From NCBI GenBank assembly GCA_003427395.1, contig BFEA01000137.1, positions 509,964 to 546,583 on the forward strand: a stretch of DNA of 36,620 bases, written 5' to 3'. The notes beneath the pieces were generated by a model. That model had not been told where the DNA came from. It ran no database searches and saw nothing but the letters and a program-made list of their open reading frames with translations. Positions within the stretch are counted from its first letter, which is position 1; every line of letters starts with the position of its first letter. Shown here one piece after another: positions 1 to 9,647 of this stretch. The position numbers and the translations under genes were made by a program. The stretch comes from Chara braunii (lineage: Eukaryota > Streptophyta > Charophyceae > Charales > Characeae).

Positions 1-68
1 TTTTTTTTTGTTTTTTTTTTTGGTCACCGCGCCGCGCCGCGGCTGAAAAAAAAAACAAAAAAAACAGC
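1..68. repeat. T-rich/A-rich imperfect inverted repeat at the window edge
   Basis: A T-run broken by a single G is followed by a GC-rich core of CGCG/CCGC units and then an A-run broken by a single C. The two runs are near reverse complements, so the strand can fold into a hairpin with a GC-rich loop. It is low-complexity DNA and I see no gene in it. Confidence 0.6.
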
Positions 69-81
69 CCCATGGTTGGGC

Positions 82-150
82 CACGGCGGAGATGTCTCGG
101 CCACACCCCAGACTGGCCAAGGCCGAGATGTCTCGGCCACAGCCGAGATT
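82..150. repeat. Two copies of a near-palindromic GCCGAGATGTCTCGGC motif
   Basis: The motif GCCGAGATGTCTCGGC, almost its own reverse complement, occurs at about 121-136. A one-base variant begins at about 85, and a partial third copy (GCCGAGATT) lies near 142. The arrangement is a short tandem array of dyad-symmetric units. No function is visible. Confidence 0.6.
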
Positions 151-543
151 AAACCACCACTACCCTTCACAGGCAAACGCGAAGTCTCAAGAGTAGCCTA
201 CTCCGAAGAAGAGGGGGGCTCGGGGCAGGGAAGGGGGCCAAAAAAAAGAAAAAAGAAAAAGAAGAAAAAAAAAAGTAAAGAAACGAGCAACTTTGAATCC
301 AGCTACGCGGGGAAGGCCCTCACATCACAAGTGCTTTGAGGAATGTATCTGGCCAGGAAGTGAGAAAGATGAAACGGGTCGTTTTCATTTTTGTCTCTCT
401 TTGTGAGGTCCCTGTAGCGCCCTGCTTTCCAGCAATGCCTCAATGCATGAAACGTTTGCAGCCGGTGGTGGTCCCCACCAATAGATTGGAGCCACCAACC
501 AGGCAAGACCCCAATCATGAGGGTGACCTTGTCATCATTCTTC

Positions 544-728
544 TAAGGGGAAACTACACGGGAGTCACAAATATGAGTTATAATTGCACTATGGGCCAAG
601 TCACAAATATGAGTTATAATTGCACTATGGGCCAAGCCAAGTGCAATTGCAAACTCCTGCCAAACTGTATCTTTGCCCATAGTGCAATTATAACTCGTTT
701 TTTGTGACTCCCACCTAGTTTCCCCTTA
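544..728. mobile_element. MITE-like palindromic element flanked by TA
   Basis: The ends AGGGGAAACTA (546-556) and TAGTTTCCCCT (716-726) are perfect inverted repeats. The complementarity continues inward for roughly 50 bases with a few mismatches (ATAATTGCACTATGGGC against GCCCATAGTGCAATTAT). Both ends are flanked by TA, as expected for a TA target-site duplication of a Tc1/mariner-type non-autonomous element. A 36-base segment beginning GTCACAAATATGAG is duplicated in tandem in the left arm (about 564-635). There is no coding capacity. This is a structural call and the parent transposon is not in the window. Confidence 0.6.
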
Positions 729-789
729 TTCTAATATTCACTACAACCAACTTTAGAGTGCTCAGTGCTGACTCTGCTGAGGTCTGCTC

Positions 790-1215
790 CAGTTGATGTA
801 GCTCAGTGGTTAGAGCACCGGTTGGAAATGCGCATTATAGTATGAGGTTGCAGGTTCAAAAGTCAATTGCGGGCTTTTGCAGCCTAAGCTTGCGCATGGA
901 CACCGGCAGGGCGTTAGCGGCTGGACACACACCCCTTCGGGTGAAGCATGGTAAGCTATTACGGACACTGCCTGCACACCACCCTTACGGACACTGTCTG
1001 TGCACCACCCAAGGGTTGTCCACGATGTTGTATGTCGGGTCTTGATACTGTGTGGGTTGCTTGTCGCTGTCGCTTGTGGTTGTTCTGTTGATCTCCCCAG
1101 TCTAGCATATCACACACAGGTGCCGTCTGCGATTGTTGCGCAAATGGTAGAGTCTGCAGGTCACATGTCATAGATCATAGGTTCGAGTCTGGTTTGGGAC
1201 TTTCAAATTGGGGGG
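790..1215 (+). mobile_element. tRNA-derived SINE head(s): two pol III promoter-like modules
   Basis: The first module has an A-box-like TAGCTCAGTGG at 799-809 and a B-box-like GGTTCAAAAGT at 853-863, 54 bases apart. The second has an A-box-like stretch near 1137-1150 and a better B box, GGTTCGAGTCT, at 1180-1190. In neither can the flanking bases form a 7-bp acceptor stem, so these are not functional tRNA genes. Internal pol III promoters of this kind drive SINEs. The second module lies directly upstream of the 0.33-kb repeat at 1219-1547, which may be its SINE body. A dimeric-head SINE is possible, as are two adjacent insertions. Confidence 0.55.
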
Positions 1216-1218
1216 GTT

Positions 1219-1547
1219 CTTGTCTAGCTTGGCCTGTCATCTCTTCAACAAACACATAGTTCCCTCTACATAGTACTACGATAACACATATCTGGTCTTC
1301 GGGCACATACATCTCGCTATACAATTACACAGAGCACACATAGCCTTTGGGAAGACACAAACATCGCTTGTGAACATATATACACATAGCCTACGGGCTC
1401 ATACAAACATACATAGCCTCTGGGCACACACGTACACACAACCGGGCTGGGGGGGTCTATAAGGTATATGATGGGGTCTACTCATGCATGACTTAGCTCT
1501 AGGGTAGGGTAGGAATATAAGTTGCTCCGGCTAGTCTGAGTTCCGCC
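1219..1547 (+). repeat. 0.33-kb dispersed repeat, copy 1 (inverted partner at 35508-35836)
   Basis: This segment runs from GTCTAGC to GAGTTCCGCCT. Its reverse complement, with scattered mismatches, is at 35508-35836. Inside are three or four degenerate repeats of the type CACATAGCCTNTGGGCAC, about 45-50 bases apart, which make its middle ACAC-rich. It abuts tRNA-like modules on the left and the protease end of a minus-strand gypsy gag-pol on the right. It may be a SINE body or the remnant of another element. There is no ORF. Confidence 0.7.
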
Positions 1548-3480
1548 TCCCTACCACCCGAATTTTGCCCTCATTGGCGGAAACGAAGTGATCCCCTTCG
1601 GCGAGTGGAATCACGTCTTTCTGCCTCCCGGCCCGTTCCACCACTCGTATCGAGATGGCGAGGACCGCAGCTCCATAATCGAGGACTGCACTGTAGGGGT
1701 TACCCCAGAATTCCACGTCACACTCCGCGGACCTCCATGGTAGGGCCTTGATCCGTAGGAAGTGATCGACGCTGATCGTCTTTTTGGATTAGGCCCACCC
1801 GAACAGGTTCCGAAGTGCTCGGTACGTCCGGCTTTGGTTCTTTGGCGGTAGCCTTCCCTTTGGCTGCTGCAAGCTTGGCAAGGGCAAANCGTTTTCGGTT
1901 CGCCTTGCAATGCTGTAGCATCCGATCGTTAGCTTGTTCCGAGATGGACAACAGGTGTCCGATTGGTAGGGGAATACGGTGGTCCAGCGCTCGGACTATG
2001 TCCAACACATCGATTTCCCCTGTAACGAACGCAGACCCTCCTGATTCCATTTCAGTCAGGGAGGGTCTCCATTCCGCGACATCGTTATTATTGAAGGCCG
2101 GTTGAATGGCTCTGATCATCCCAANGCCCGGGTATCCTTATGATATGTATTGGTCGAGCGGGATGAGCTCCGCTGCTTCCTCCGTAACTCCCGACGAGCT
2201 TGCGCCACCGTCAGTGTCTTCTACGATCGTGGCTACTCGCCCTGGTCCATTAGCAATGGGTGCTGCGGCCGCTGGGGCGGGTCCGATTCGTGCTGGCACA
2301 GGTCGGTTAGGACAGTCTCGTGCTATGTGTCCCAGTTGCTGACACGTGTAGCAACCGTCGACACGTGCACCTACTCCTGTCGCTGTCGCTCCAGTTGCCG
2401 GTGCTGTTCTCGTTCCCATGGGAGCGGCTCGAACCGTGATGGGACGCATCGAGCGGAGTAGTGTTTCTATCCGGGTGTTAAACTCCCGTTGCTCCCTCTT
2501 AATCTCTTGCATAAGGTTCACCATTGTTCGTGTTAGTTCTAGGATAGCGTTGGGTTCGTCGGCCTTCGCGGATTGGGGAATTGGAGGTGTTTCTGATAGG
2601 TGGGCCGATGGTCATGTTGGCCATCGACTTTTGCACTCCAACCGGCTCTAAATACGTGACGGGTCCCGCGACGAAGCCCATGTTCTTGAACTCGTTTTGT
2701 AGCGCAGCAAGCTCCATTCGTGCACGTGTAAGCTCGGAGGTGTCCCCTTCTTTAGCATGGTCTTCGCCTTCGAGGAAGCAGGCAACGAATTTTCGCTCCA
2801 TTTCTTCGGCGGCGTCCATTATCTGTTGCAGGTTACAGGTAATGGGGGAAAATTGCTTCCGCAATTTCGCCCTCATTGCTCGACTTCGGAGTCTGTCGAT
2901 GAAAAACTCCCTACCGTCTGTTTCTTCCCTCTGGGACTTAATAAAAAACCGATAGAATCTACTTCAGTATTCTTCCACGGATTCGAGCGGTTTTTGCACC
3001 CGATCGTTGATCAGGAAGAATGCCTGCTCAGGGTGAATGTAGTCGAATCGGTGTAGGAAGTCTCTTTCAAACGTCGGGAGGTCGACCCATGTGTATGTGT
3101 TGAACTAATTGTGTGCGTCTCCGAATCTCCGCCCAATCGAGCGGGGACGTTAATCCTGGCTTCGCCATTGTCGTATTGTTGCGCTCGGAGCATGCAAGCC
3201 ATGGTCCGACTAGGTGATGTGCGGGGTTGAATAGGTACAGATCGGGGGGGGCTGTAANTGCTCGAGCACGTGGGGGTTGTGGGGGAGCCAGATTCTGTGG
3301 GTTCACCCCACCTTGCGCTTGGTTAGCGTTCATACCGCCCGCCTGTCTCCCTGCGGGGCGACCTCTAGTTCCTATCGGATCGCGCACTCGCACGTTTCTC
3401 TGTCTAGCTCGACCCCGTGTAGGACTCGCCAGGTTCGCTGATTGGAGGAGCCGGGCCACTTCTCAATCCTCAGTCTTGAC
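1531..3480 (-). pseudogene. Ty3/gypsy element A: gag and protease fragment (broken)
   Basis: Read on the minus strand this encodes a Gag followed by an aspartic protease. Gag starts near 3459-3330 with a Pro/Gln/Asn-rich N-terminus, then capsid-like sequence (APPDLYLFNPAHHLVG, near 3230). A CCHC zinc knuckle (CYTCQQLGHIARDC, 2312-2353) would bind RNA. The protease motif near 1680-1660 reads LDYGA where the family has DSGA, so the Ser/Thr of the active-site triad is replaced by Tyr. Several frame changes and stops interrupt it (for example near 3200 and 2140). It closely resembles element C at 21664-23470. RT, RNase H and integrase are absent: the copy stops at about 1535, where the 0.33-kb repeat begins. 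Confidence 0.85.
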
Positions 3481-3487
3481 ACGTGTC

Positions 3488-3500
3488 GGCTCCGATACCA
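3488..3500 (-). other. Primer binding site of element A (tRNA-iMet type)
   Basis: On the minus strand this reads TGGTATCGGAGCC. It matches the common plant retrotransposon PBS TGGTATCAGAGC, complementary to the 3' end of initiator tRNA-Met. It lies between the LTR end and gag, as expected for priming minus-strand DNA synthesis. Element C has TGGTATCGAAGCC at the equivalent place (21505-21517). Confidence 0.8.
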
Positions 3501-4170
3501 ACCTCACGCCCAGCGTGACTTCCTGATCGGAGTGGGATGGGGGCCGGGAAGTGCGAAAAGGGGTGTGTCAAGGATTTTAGGAAAGTGTGGCAGAGTCCCA
3601 GGTCAGAACCAAGATCTCTTGCGGCAAGCTGAGGGCAGTGAGAGGTAGTTGCGCAAGTTGGTAATCCCGAGCGTTTTGGACTTCAGGAGACCAGGCTACC
3701 TCCTGTGGGTGCGTGCTCGTCTCGGTCGGTGCCTTATCTGACGGACCGTCGGGATGCTGTGTGTGTCGCGTTGGGCGATCAACCACTAGCGTCATTCGTG
3801 ACAGATCTCTGAGTTCGACGAGGCTGGTCTCAGTTTAAGGTTGTGCAATCGTTGGTTGGCCTCAGTTTGGGTTCGACAGGCGAATCCCGCCGCACGGTAG
3901 GCGCGGTCCTACCGACACTTGGAGCANGGGGTTCGTGGCCAGTATNGGCCGATCACGCACCAGGGGACTACTGTAAGGCAGTGGAAGGGGATTACGAGGC
4001 GATGGGAAGGGTAATTAGTCATGATAATGACTATCCCAGGTTCAGCAACGACGTGGCGCGTCTGAGAGTGGGGGAGTCGGGGTGAGCGAGGGATCGTGCT
4101 CAAAGCCTGTTCGATATCCCACTCGCATACGCGTTCCGTCCTGGTCTGATAGGGAAATTCCATGCACCCC
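3501..4170 (-). mobile_element. Partial 5' LTR of element A
   Basis: The first bases next to the PBS (minus strand, reading into it: CACGCTGGGCGTGAGG) match the end of both element C LTRs. Further out, GTGCGAAAAGGGGTGTG and GGATTTTAGGAAAGTG on the plus strand are counterparts of the LTR tract at 21415-21450. Beyond about 3600 the similarity becomes weak. The LTR is cut at about 4171, where LINE-coding sequence begins, so only the last roughly 0.65 kb is present. Two N bases occur at 3927 and 3946. Confidence 0.6.
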
Positions 4171-4171
4171 A

Positions 4172-5975
4172 CTGAGAGTTTTGGGAGTATCTTTGTCTGC
4201 CCTTGGAAAACCTATATCCAATGATGACTGGATTTGAAATCCTGCGATACAAAAAATGAAACTATGGAAGAATCAACACACTTCACTTTGTGGTAGATCA
4301 CTAGTAATAAATAATGTGGTTTTTGCTTCAATATGGTACAAATCAGCAATCTGGGCGATTAGTAAACCACGAATCAAACACCTTCAAAAACAGGTGACGA
4401 CCTTTCTCTGGAGAGGGAATCATGAGCTAGAGAGAGTTATTCCTAGAGTAGCATGGTCTATCCTCATTCAACCAAAATCGAGGGGAGGGTTAGGAATCCT
4501 GGACCCTACCCTACAATGTCAAGCCTTGTCACTACAATGGATGATTGATCTCATTTTAGGAATTGACAAACCTTGGCAACCTTTGGCTCTACAACAAATT
4601 AGGAAACTGGCACCAATAGCTCCACCTGAAGTACAGCCCCTTACTTGGGTAGAGAACTTATTTTGGAACATCCCTCGTTCTTCTACTCACTCAAGACTAG
4701 AAGGGGAAAGAGGAGCAGCCCATAGGGATCTACTCCTAGATAACCTATGGGTATCCCTACTAAGGACATGGAGAAAGCTACCTCTTACTAATAAAACCAC
4801 AACCATATGCTTTGAAGAAATCATGAGGCAACCTCTATTTGGGAATAAAAGGATAACGGANGTTAATGGTTGTGTGTACAATAGTTCTACTCCTCCCTGG
4901 TCTCAGTGGGTGAAAAAAAAAGTAATACGGGTTAAAGACATTTGGGATCTGGAAAAAAAAGAGTGGAAGTCTTCTCATCAACTTAAGAAAACAATTACAT
5001 ACGCGCACAGATTAGATCAAAATCTGGACTACATCATTTGTTCTATCCCACTGGCATGGGTTAGAGAATTAAGAAAAGGAGTAAAATTTCAGGAAGGAGA
5101 CTTTGTAATGATTACACACGAACCATCATGTTGGCAGGTAGGACAAATAATGAGTCTATTAGAAGAAGGAGCCTTAACGGCCCTGTTCACAATGACAACA
5201 AAGCACTTACTCCGACCTTCATCAACCAATCAAGTTGAGTTCTTTCCTTTCACGGAAATGTTCAGAATTAAAGTTATTTTTATATCAGCAACCTCTGGAT
5301 GGAAAGTGTTTCAACCACAATGCCCAATTCCGGACCTTCCCATAGATCCAGACGAATGGGTATGGCAAACGGGGAAAAGGAGTAAACCATGCACTCTACA
5401 ATCCCTAACGGTGAAAGCAATATATCTTTTGTTAAGACCAAGGGTGGATGTGCCGTCAGTAATAAGAGACCGATGGACCAAACATCTGAATATTGACGCA
5501 CAAAGCATCAAAAACATAAATTTTTTCAATAAACTTAAAAAAAGACCAGCCAGATTTTCCTCCTTACAATGACAAATTCTTCATCGTTGTTTACCAACTA
5601 ATGATTGGCTCATTGATCATACCAATTGGGAACAACGAGGTCTGGCACATCCATGGTGCAAAGCATGTCTATCTGTTTTCCCCCATAAGAAGATAAGGGA
5701 GACAATTGAACATGTGTTCATTCAATGCCCAGGTAAGGTCCTACTTTGGAGAAGATGGGACTGTATATGGAGGGGATTGACAGAAATTGACTGGCCATGG
5801 GATTGGAAAGCCATTCTCTTGGGTCAATGGGTACCAGTGGAAACACAACTTTCAGAATTCCAGATGAATTTTTTTGAGTTAGGACAGAAAACCATCTTAT
5901 GGGTATTGTGGTACAAAAGTTGTGTACATGAAAGAGAAGAAGTAAATAACACAACTTTGAGGGAGCAAGTTCTTG
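4172..5975 (+). pseudogene. LINE (non-LTR retrotransposon) ORF2 C-terminal fragment
   Basis: One reading frame carries the end of a LINE reverse transcriptase and the downstream region. It starts with LGVSLSALGKPISNDDW (4181 on), followed by KLWKNQHTSLCGRSLVINN (about 4256-4315) and FLWRGNHE. The plant LINE-type PKSRGGLGILDP is at about 4470-4505. A zf-RVT zinc-binding region follows (WCKACLSVF, then HVFIQCP, about 5660-5730). In-frame stops lie at 4235-4237 and 5570-5572, and there is an N at 4861. The catalytic RT core and the endonuclease are missing at the 5' end. At the 3' end the same frame runs into gypsy pol near 5975, so the true LINE tail and poly(A) are lost. The enzyme would have copied its own RNA at nicked DNA. 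Confidence 0.85.
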
Positions 5976-8900
5976 AATGCCCCGAGGCAAGAAGGTTGGA
6001 GCTGGTATATCAGCTTCCGGGCGGCGGGAGGAGCCCCTCATCAGCACAGGCGCAATCTGTGAGTCGGCCTTTTTTTAGGGGGCAGCTCAAGCAGGGTTCC
6101 CAAAGGCGGTACACGACGGTAAATAAGAAGTGCTGCCCGGTTCCCGTCCTCGTTACAGAAGATGAGGAAGCATACTACAAGAGGGAACGAGGGTTGATAC
6201 AGCGAATGAGGGAGAGTGCTCTAGCAGGGCCATGTCGTATCAACGAAGGGAACGAGGGGAAGTTAATTATAGGGGAGCCCGACTTCCTACTGCCTCAGGA
6301 GCGAACGTTGATGGTGGAGTTGATGAAGAGGAGGCATCGCACCTATGCGTTTAGTGACGAGGAGCGTGGCAAGCTGGATGTGGACAAGATACCTATGATA
6401 CGCATCCATACCGTGCCACACGAACCTTGGAACATGAGAGGGGCGCGATATCCCAATCCTGACGAGGAAAAGAAAGTGGTGGATTACCTCGACGACAAAA
6501 TACGCACGCACGTCGCCGACTATTCGAGTGGACTGTATGCGTCCCCGTGGTTCTGCTTTATCAAGCCTAATGAGACGCTGCGGTGGGTGCAAGATTTGCA
6601 AAGACTGAATGTGGTGACCGTGCGGGATGCTGGAGGGTTGCCCAATGCAGACGCGCTATCAGAATCCTGCGCTGGAAGGCCTATAATCTCACTTATAAAC
6701 CTTTACTCAGGATATGATAAGTTCCCAGTCTACCCGTCGGACAGGCCTGTGACGGCTATGCACACGCCACGAGGGCTAATCCACATGAACGTGGTCCCAC
6801 AAGGGTGGACCAATGAGGTAGCAATAGTCCAACGGGCCATGATTCGGGCTATGCAGTCAGTCAACCCCCATATCACACAGCCATACATCGATGACTTGGC
6901 GGTGAAGGGGCCGGCAGTGAAGGAAAGCGACGAAGTCTCGCCAGGGGTGAGGCGCTTTGTCTGGAAGCATATCCAGGACCTCGAAAATTCCTGAGCCTGC
7001 TCGAGGAGCATAACCTCACGACGAACGGGGCCAAATCCAGACACTGCATGAGGGAAGCAACTATTTTGGGGTTCGTCTGCAGCGAGAAGGGCCGAAGGCC
7101 GGATGTGAAGAAGACAAACAAGATTACTGAGTGGCCGGTTTCGTTCCACTCAATAACTTATGTCAGGAGCTTCCTTGGTACGTGTGGATTTTGGATGGCC
7201 TTCGTTAAGAACTTTGCCGCTAAGACTGAACACCTGAGGAAGCTAGTCCGTCTAGATCAGGAATGGGTTTGGGGTGAAGAGCAAGAAGAGGTGGTGGCCA
7301 GAATGAAGGAGGAATTTCGAGAAGGAGGGTTGGTGTTAGGAGCGCCAGATTATGATGCCACAGAAACACAACCCTTCATTGTCGAAACAGATGCGGGGCC
7401 AACTGCCTTAGGAGGAGTTCTAATACATGCAGACATAGAGGGAAAGGAAAGACCCTTGAGATTTGAGAGTCGGACTCTCTGTACGACCGAGAGGAACTAC
7501 TCTCAGTTCAAGAGGGAGACCCTTGCCATCCTCCACTGTCTGCGAATCTTCCGGAACTACATCTTCGGCATGAGGTTTATTTTGAGAGTAGATCCGACCG
7601 CCCTGACCTACACTCTAAGGAATAACGTTCCATCGGATCCGACGGTTGCCAGATGGCTGACATACATCTGGATGTTCAATTTCGAATTGGAACGGATTCC
7701 TGGTAGTAAGAATCGGGCGGACGGGCTGAGTCGGATCAACTCGGATAAACAGGAAGGGGAGGCGGTGGAGAATACGCCCCCAGTTGATTGATTTCTGGAT
7801 CAGGAAGAAGATGTTCGTCTCCACATCAACAAATGGTTACCGCGAGTGCCCAGCTGTGTAGGCTATCCTATCTGGCAAGCACCGAATGGGTATGAAAGGA
7901 GGGTCGAGCTAGTCCTCAAACCCTTTGAAGAAGAGGATCCCTGGGGTGATAAGGATGTTCAGTGGATGACGGAGTTAGCGATGACCAGCTCGCATAGTCT
8001 GGTGGAGGACACGAGGACGATCGAGGAGGGACCAGGCCAGGTAGAACGGCATGAGGACCTGATGGGAGGAATGTACCTTCTTGTCAACACGTTGTTGCAG
8101 GAAAGCCTCGACCAATCAGGCTCGTTGAACTCGGCAGGGAATGTGGACGAAGTGCCCGAGAGCCAGGATGACGAGTTCGAGGAGGGGGAGATTAAGGAGG
8201 CCTTTCGTGCAGAGGAGTATGATGGGATCTACCTAGAGCTGGGACTTCTTTTGTCCTGCGAAATGCGGCTAAGGGATGCAAGCGATAGGGCTCAGAGGAT
8301 GCTACAATGCTACTTAGTGCGAGACGACCACCTTTTCGTGAGAAGAGAAGTGGGGAATCCCAGGAGAGTCGTCTGCGGTAGGAATTGTCAAATCGATGTC
8401 GTAGCAGCGCTTCACGATGGCATTGCAGGAGGGCATCGAGGGGTACAAGCCACGTATGCCAAGATAAGTGAGCTGTACTACTGGGATGGGATGATGGACA
8501 TGGTCGGGAAATTCTGTCGATCTTGCGTACCTTGCCAGGAAATATCCCGTTTAAGTCAAGGAGAGCCGCTGCATCCAAGGCTAGAGCGAGAGGTGGGGGC
8601 TGTAGTGCATCTCGATCTACTTTTTATGCCGCTTGGGGATCAGGGCTATAACTATATCTTCGATGCGCGCGATAACCTGTCCGACTTCGTAGACGGGCGT
8701 GCTATTCGCACAAAGACCGGGTCAGTCCTGGTAAGCTGCATCGAGGAGTACTATCTACGCTATCCTTTCGTCAAGGAATTCGTAATGGACAGGGGATCGG
8801 AGTTTACCTGTCAGGAGGTGCAAGAATTGTTATCAAGGTATGGTGTAGCAGCCAACTACACCACGGCCGCGCACCCCCAGTCAAATGCTCCCGTGGAGAG

Positions 8901-9483
8901 AGGACATAGTACCATTACGAGCCTTCTGGCTAAGTGGACCGAAGGTAGGCCTGATCAATGGCCAAGATACCTAAGGGCGACGTTCTTTGTCAAGAACATT
9001 ACAGTAAAAAGATCCACCAAGTACGCACTGGCGACGCTGTGGTATGGAAGGCACGCCACCTTCCATATCGAAAGCTTTCTCAAGACATGGAGGCGCCAAG
9101 ATCTGGAAGTTAGCCTGTCATTTGAAGAGTTGCTCGATATCCGGGCACGACAGATAAGGGCGATAGAAGAAAGGATCCAGGAGGCGTCTTATCAGGTGGC
9201 AAAAAGCCGTATGGATGATAAGACTCGATGGGATCAGTCTGCACGGGTGAGGAAAGTACCTTTGGCAGTTGGGGACGTCGTGCTCCTCTATGATTCATCT
9301 TTGGAAAAGCTGTGGTCCAGGAAACTCGATAAGAGGTGGTTAGGTCCCTACCGGATCGCACGGGTCGGAGACTTCGGAGCGTACCAGATTGAGGAGCTAA
9401 ATGAGACTGAGTGGAAGGATTGGGTATCTGGAACACGACTGAAGAAATTTGTGGTGAGAGAAGAGGTAAGAGAGATGACCTGA
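5976..9483 (+). pseudogene. Ty3/gypsy element B pol: reverse transcriptase, RNase H, integrase (broken)
   Basis: The RT domain spans about 6290-7000, with KPNETLRWVQDLQRLN, VPQGWTN and the catalytic PYIDDLAVKG (near 6880-6910). RNase H lies at about 7360-7740, with FIVETDAGPTALGG and RADGLSR. Integrase (about 8330-9470) has an H-x6-H plus C-x2-C zinc-binding region (8400-8535) and a D, D-x35-E triad: Asp near 8613, Asp at 8788, Glu at 8896. A GPY-type motif (RWLGPYRI) lies near 9335-9360. The YIDD/VKGP type of RT recalls a gypsy lineage well known from fungi and also, from memory, present in Chara. The frame shifts once near 6986 and has a TGA at 7789-7791. The 5' end is fused in frame to the LINE, and no protease is visible. 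Confidence 0.88.
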
Positions 9484-9625
9484 CTGCCTTTAGAATAGAA
9501 GTAATAGGGTGTGTAGGTTAGGTAGGATGCATGCTGTATGAGTGTGGTTTGGTCTGAACTTGCTTGATTATCACCTGTTGGCTTACCCCAATGTGTGTCT
9601 GTTGTCTCCTTCGCCTGTCGTGCAG
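9466..9625 (+). other. Possible 160-base intron between pol B and gag B
   Basis: A good 5' splice-site match, GAG/GTAAGAGAG, sits at 9463-9474 in the last codons of the integrase. A pyrimidine-rich stretch ending TCGTGCAG lies at 9602-9625, just before the gag ATG at 9648. If spliced, the joined message meets a TAA at once, so it would end pol and leave gag as a following ORF. This is a motif match only. Confidence 0.25.
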
Positions 9626-9647
9626 GTCTAACTTTACGAAGACAGCC

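Noticed and set aside
790-870. A functional tRNA gene
   Set aside because: A and B boxes are present but no acceptor stem pairs and the B box is off consensus, so a SINE head is the better reading.
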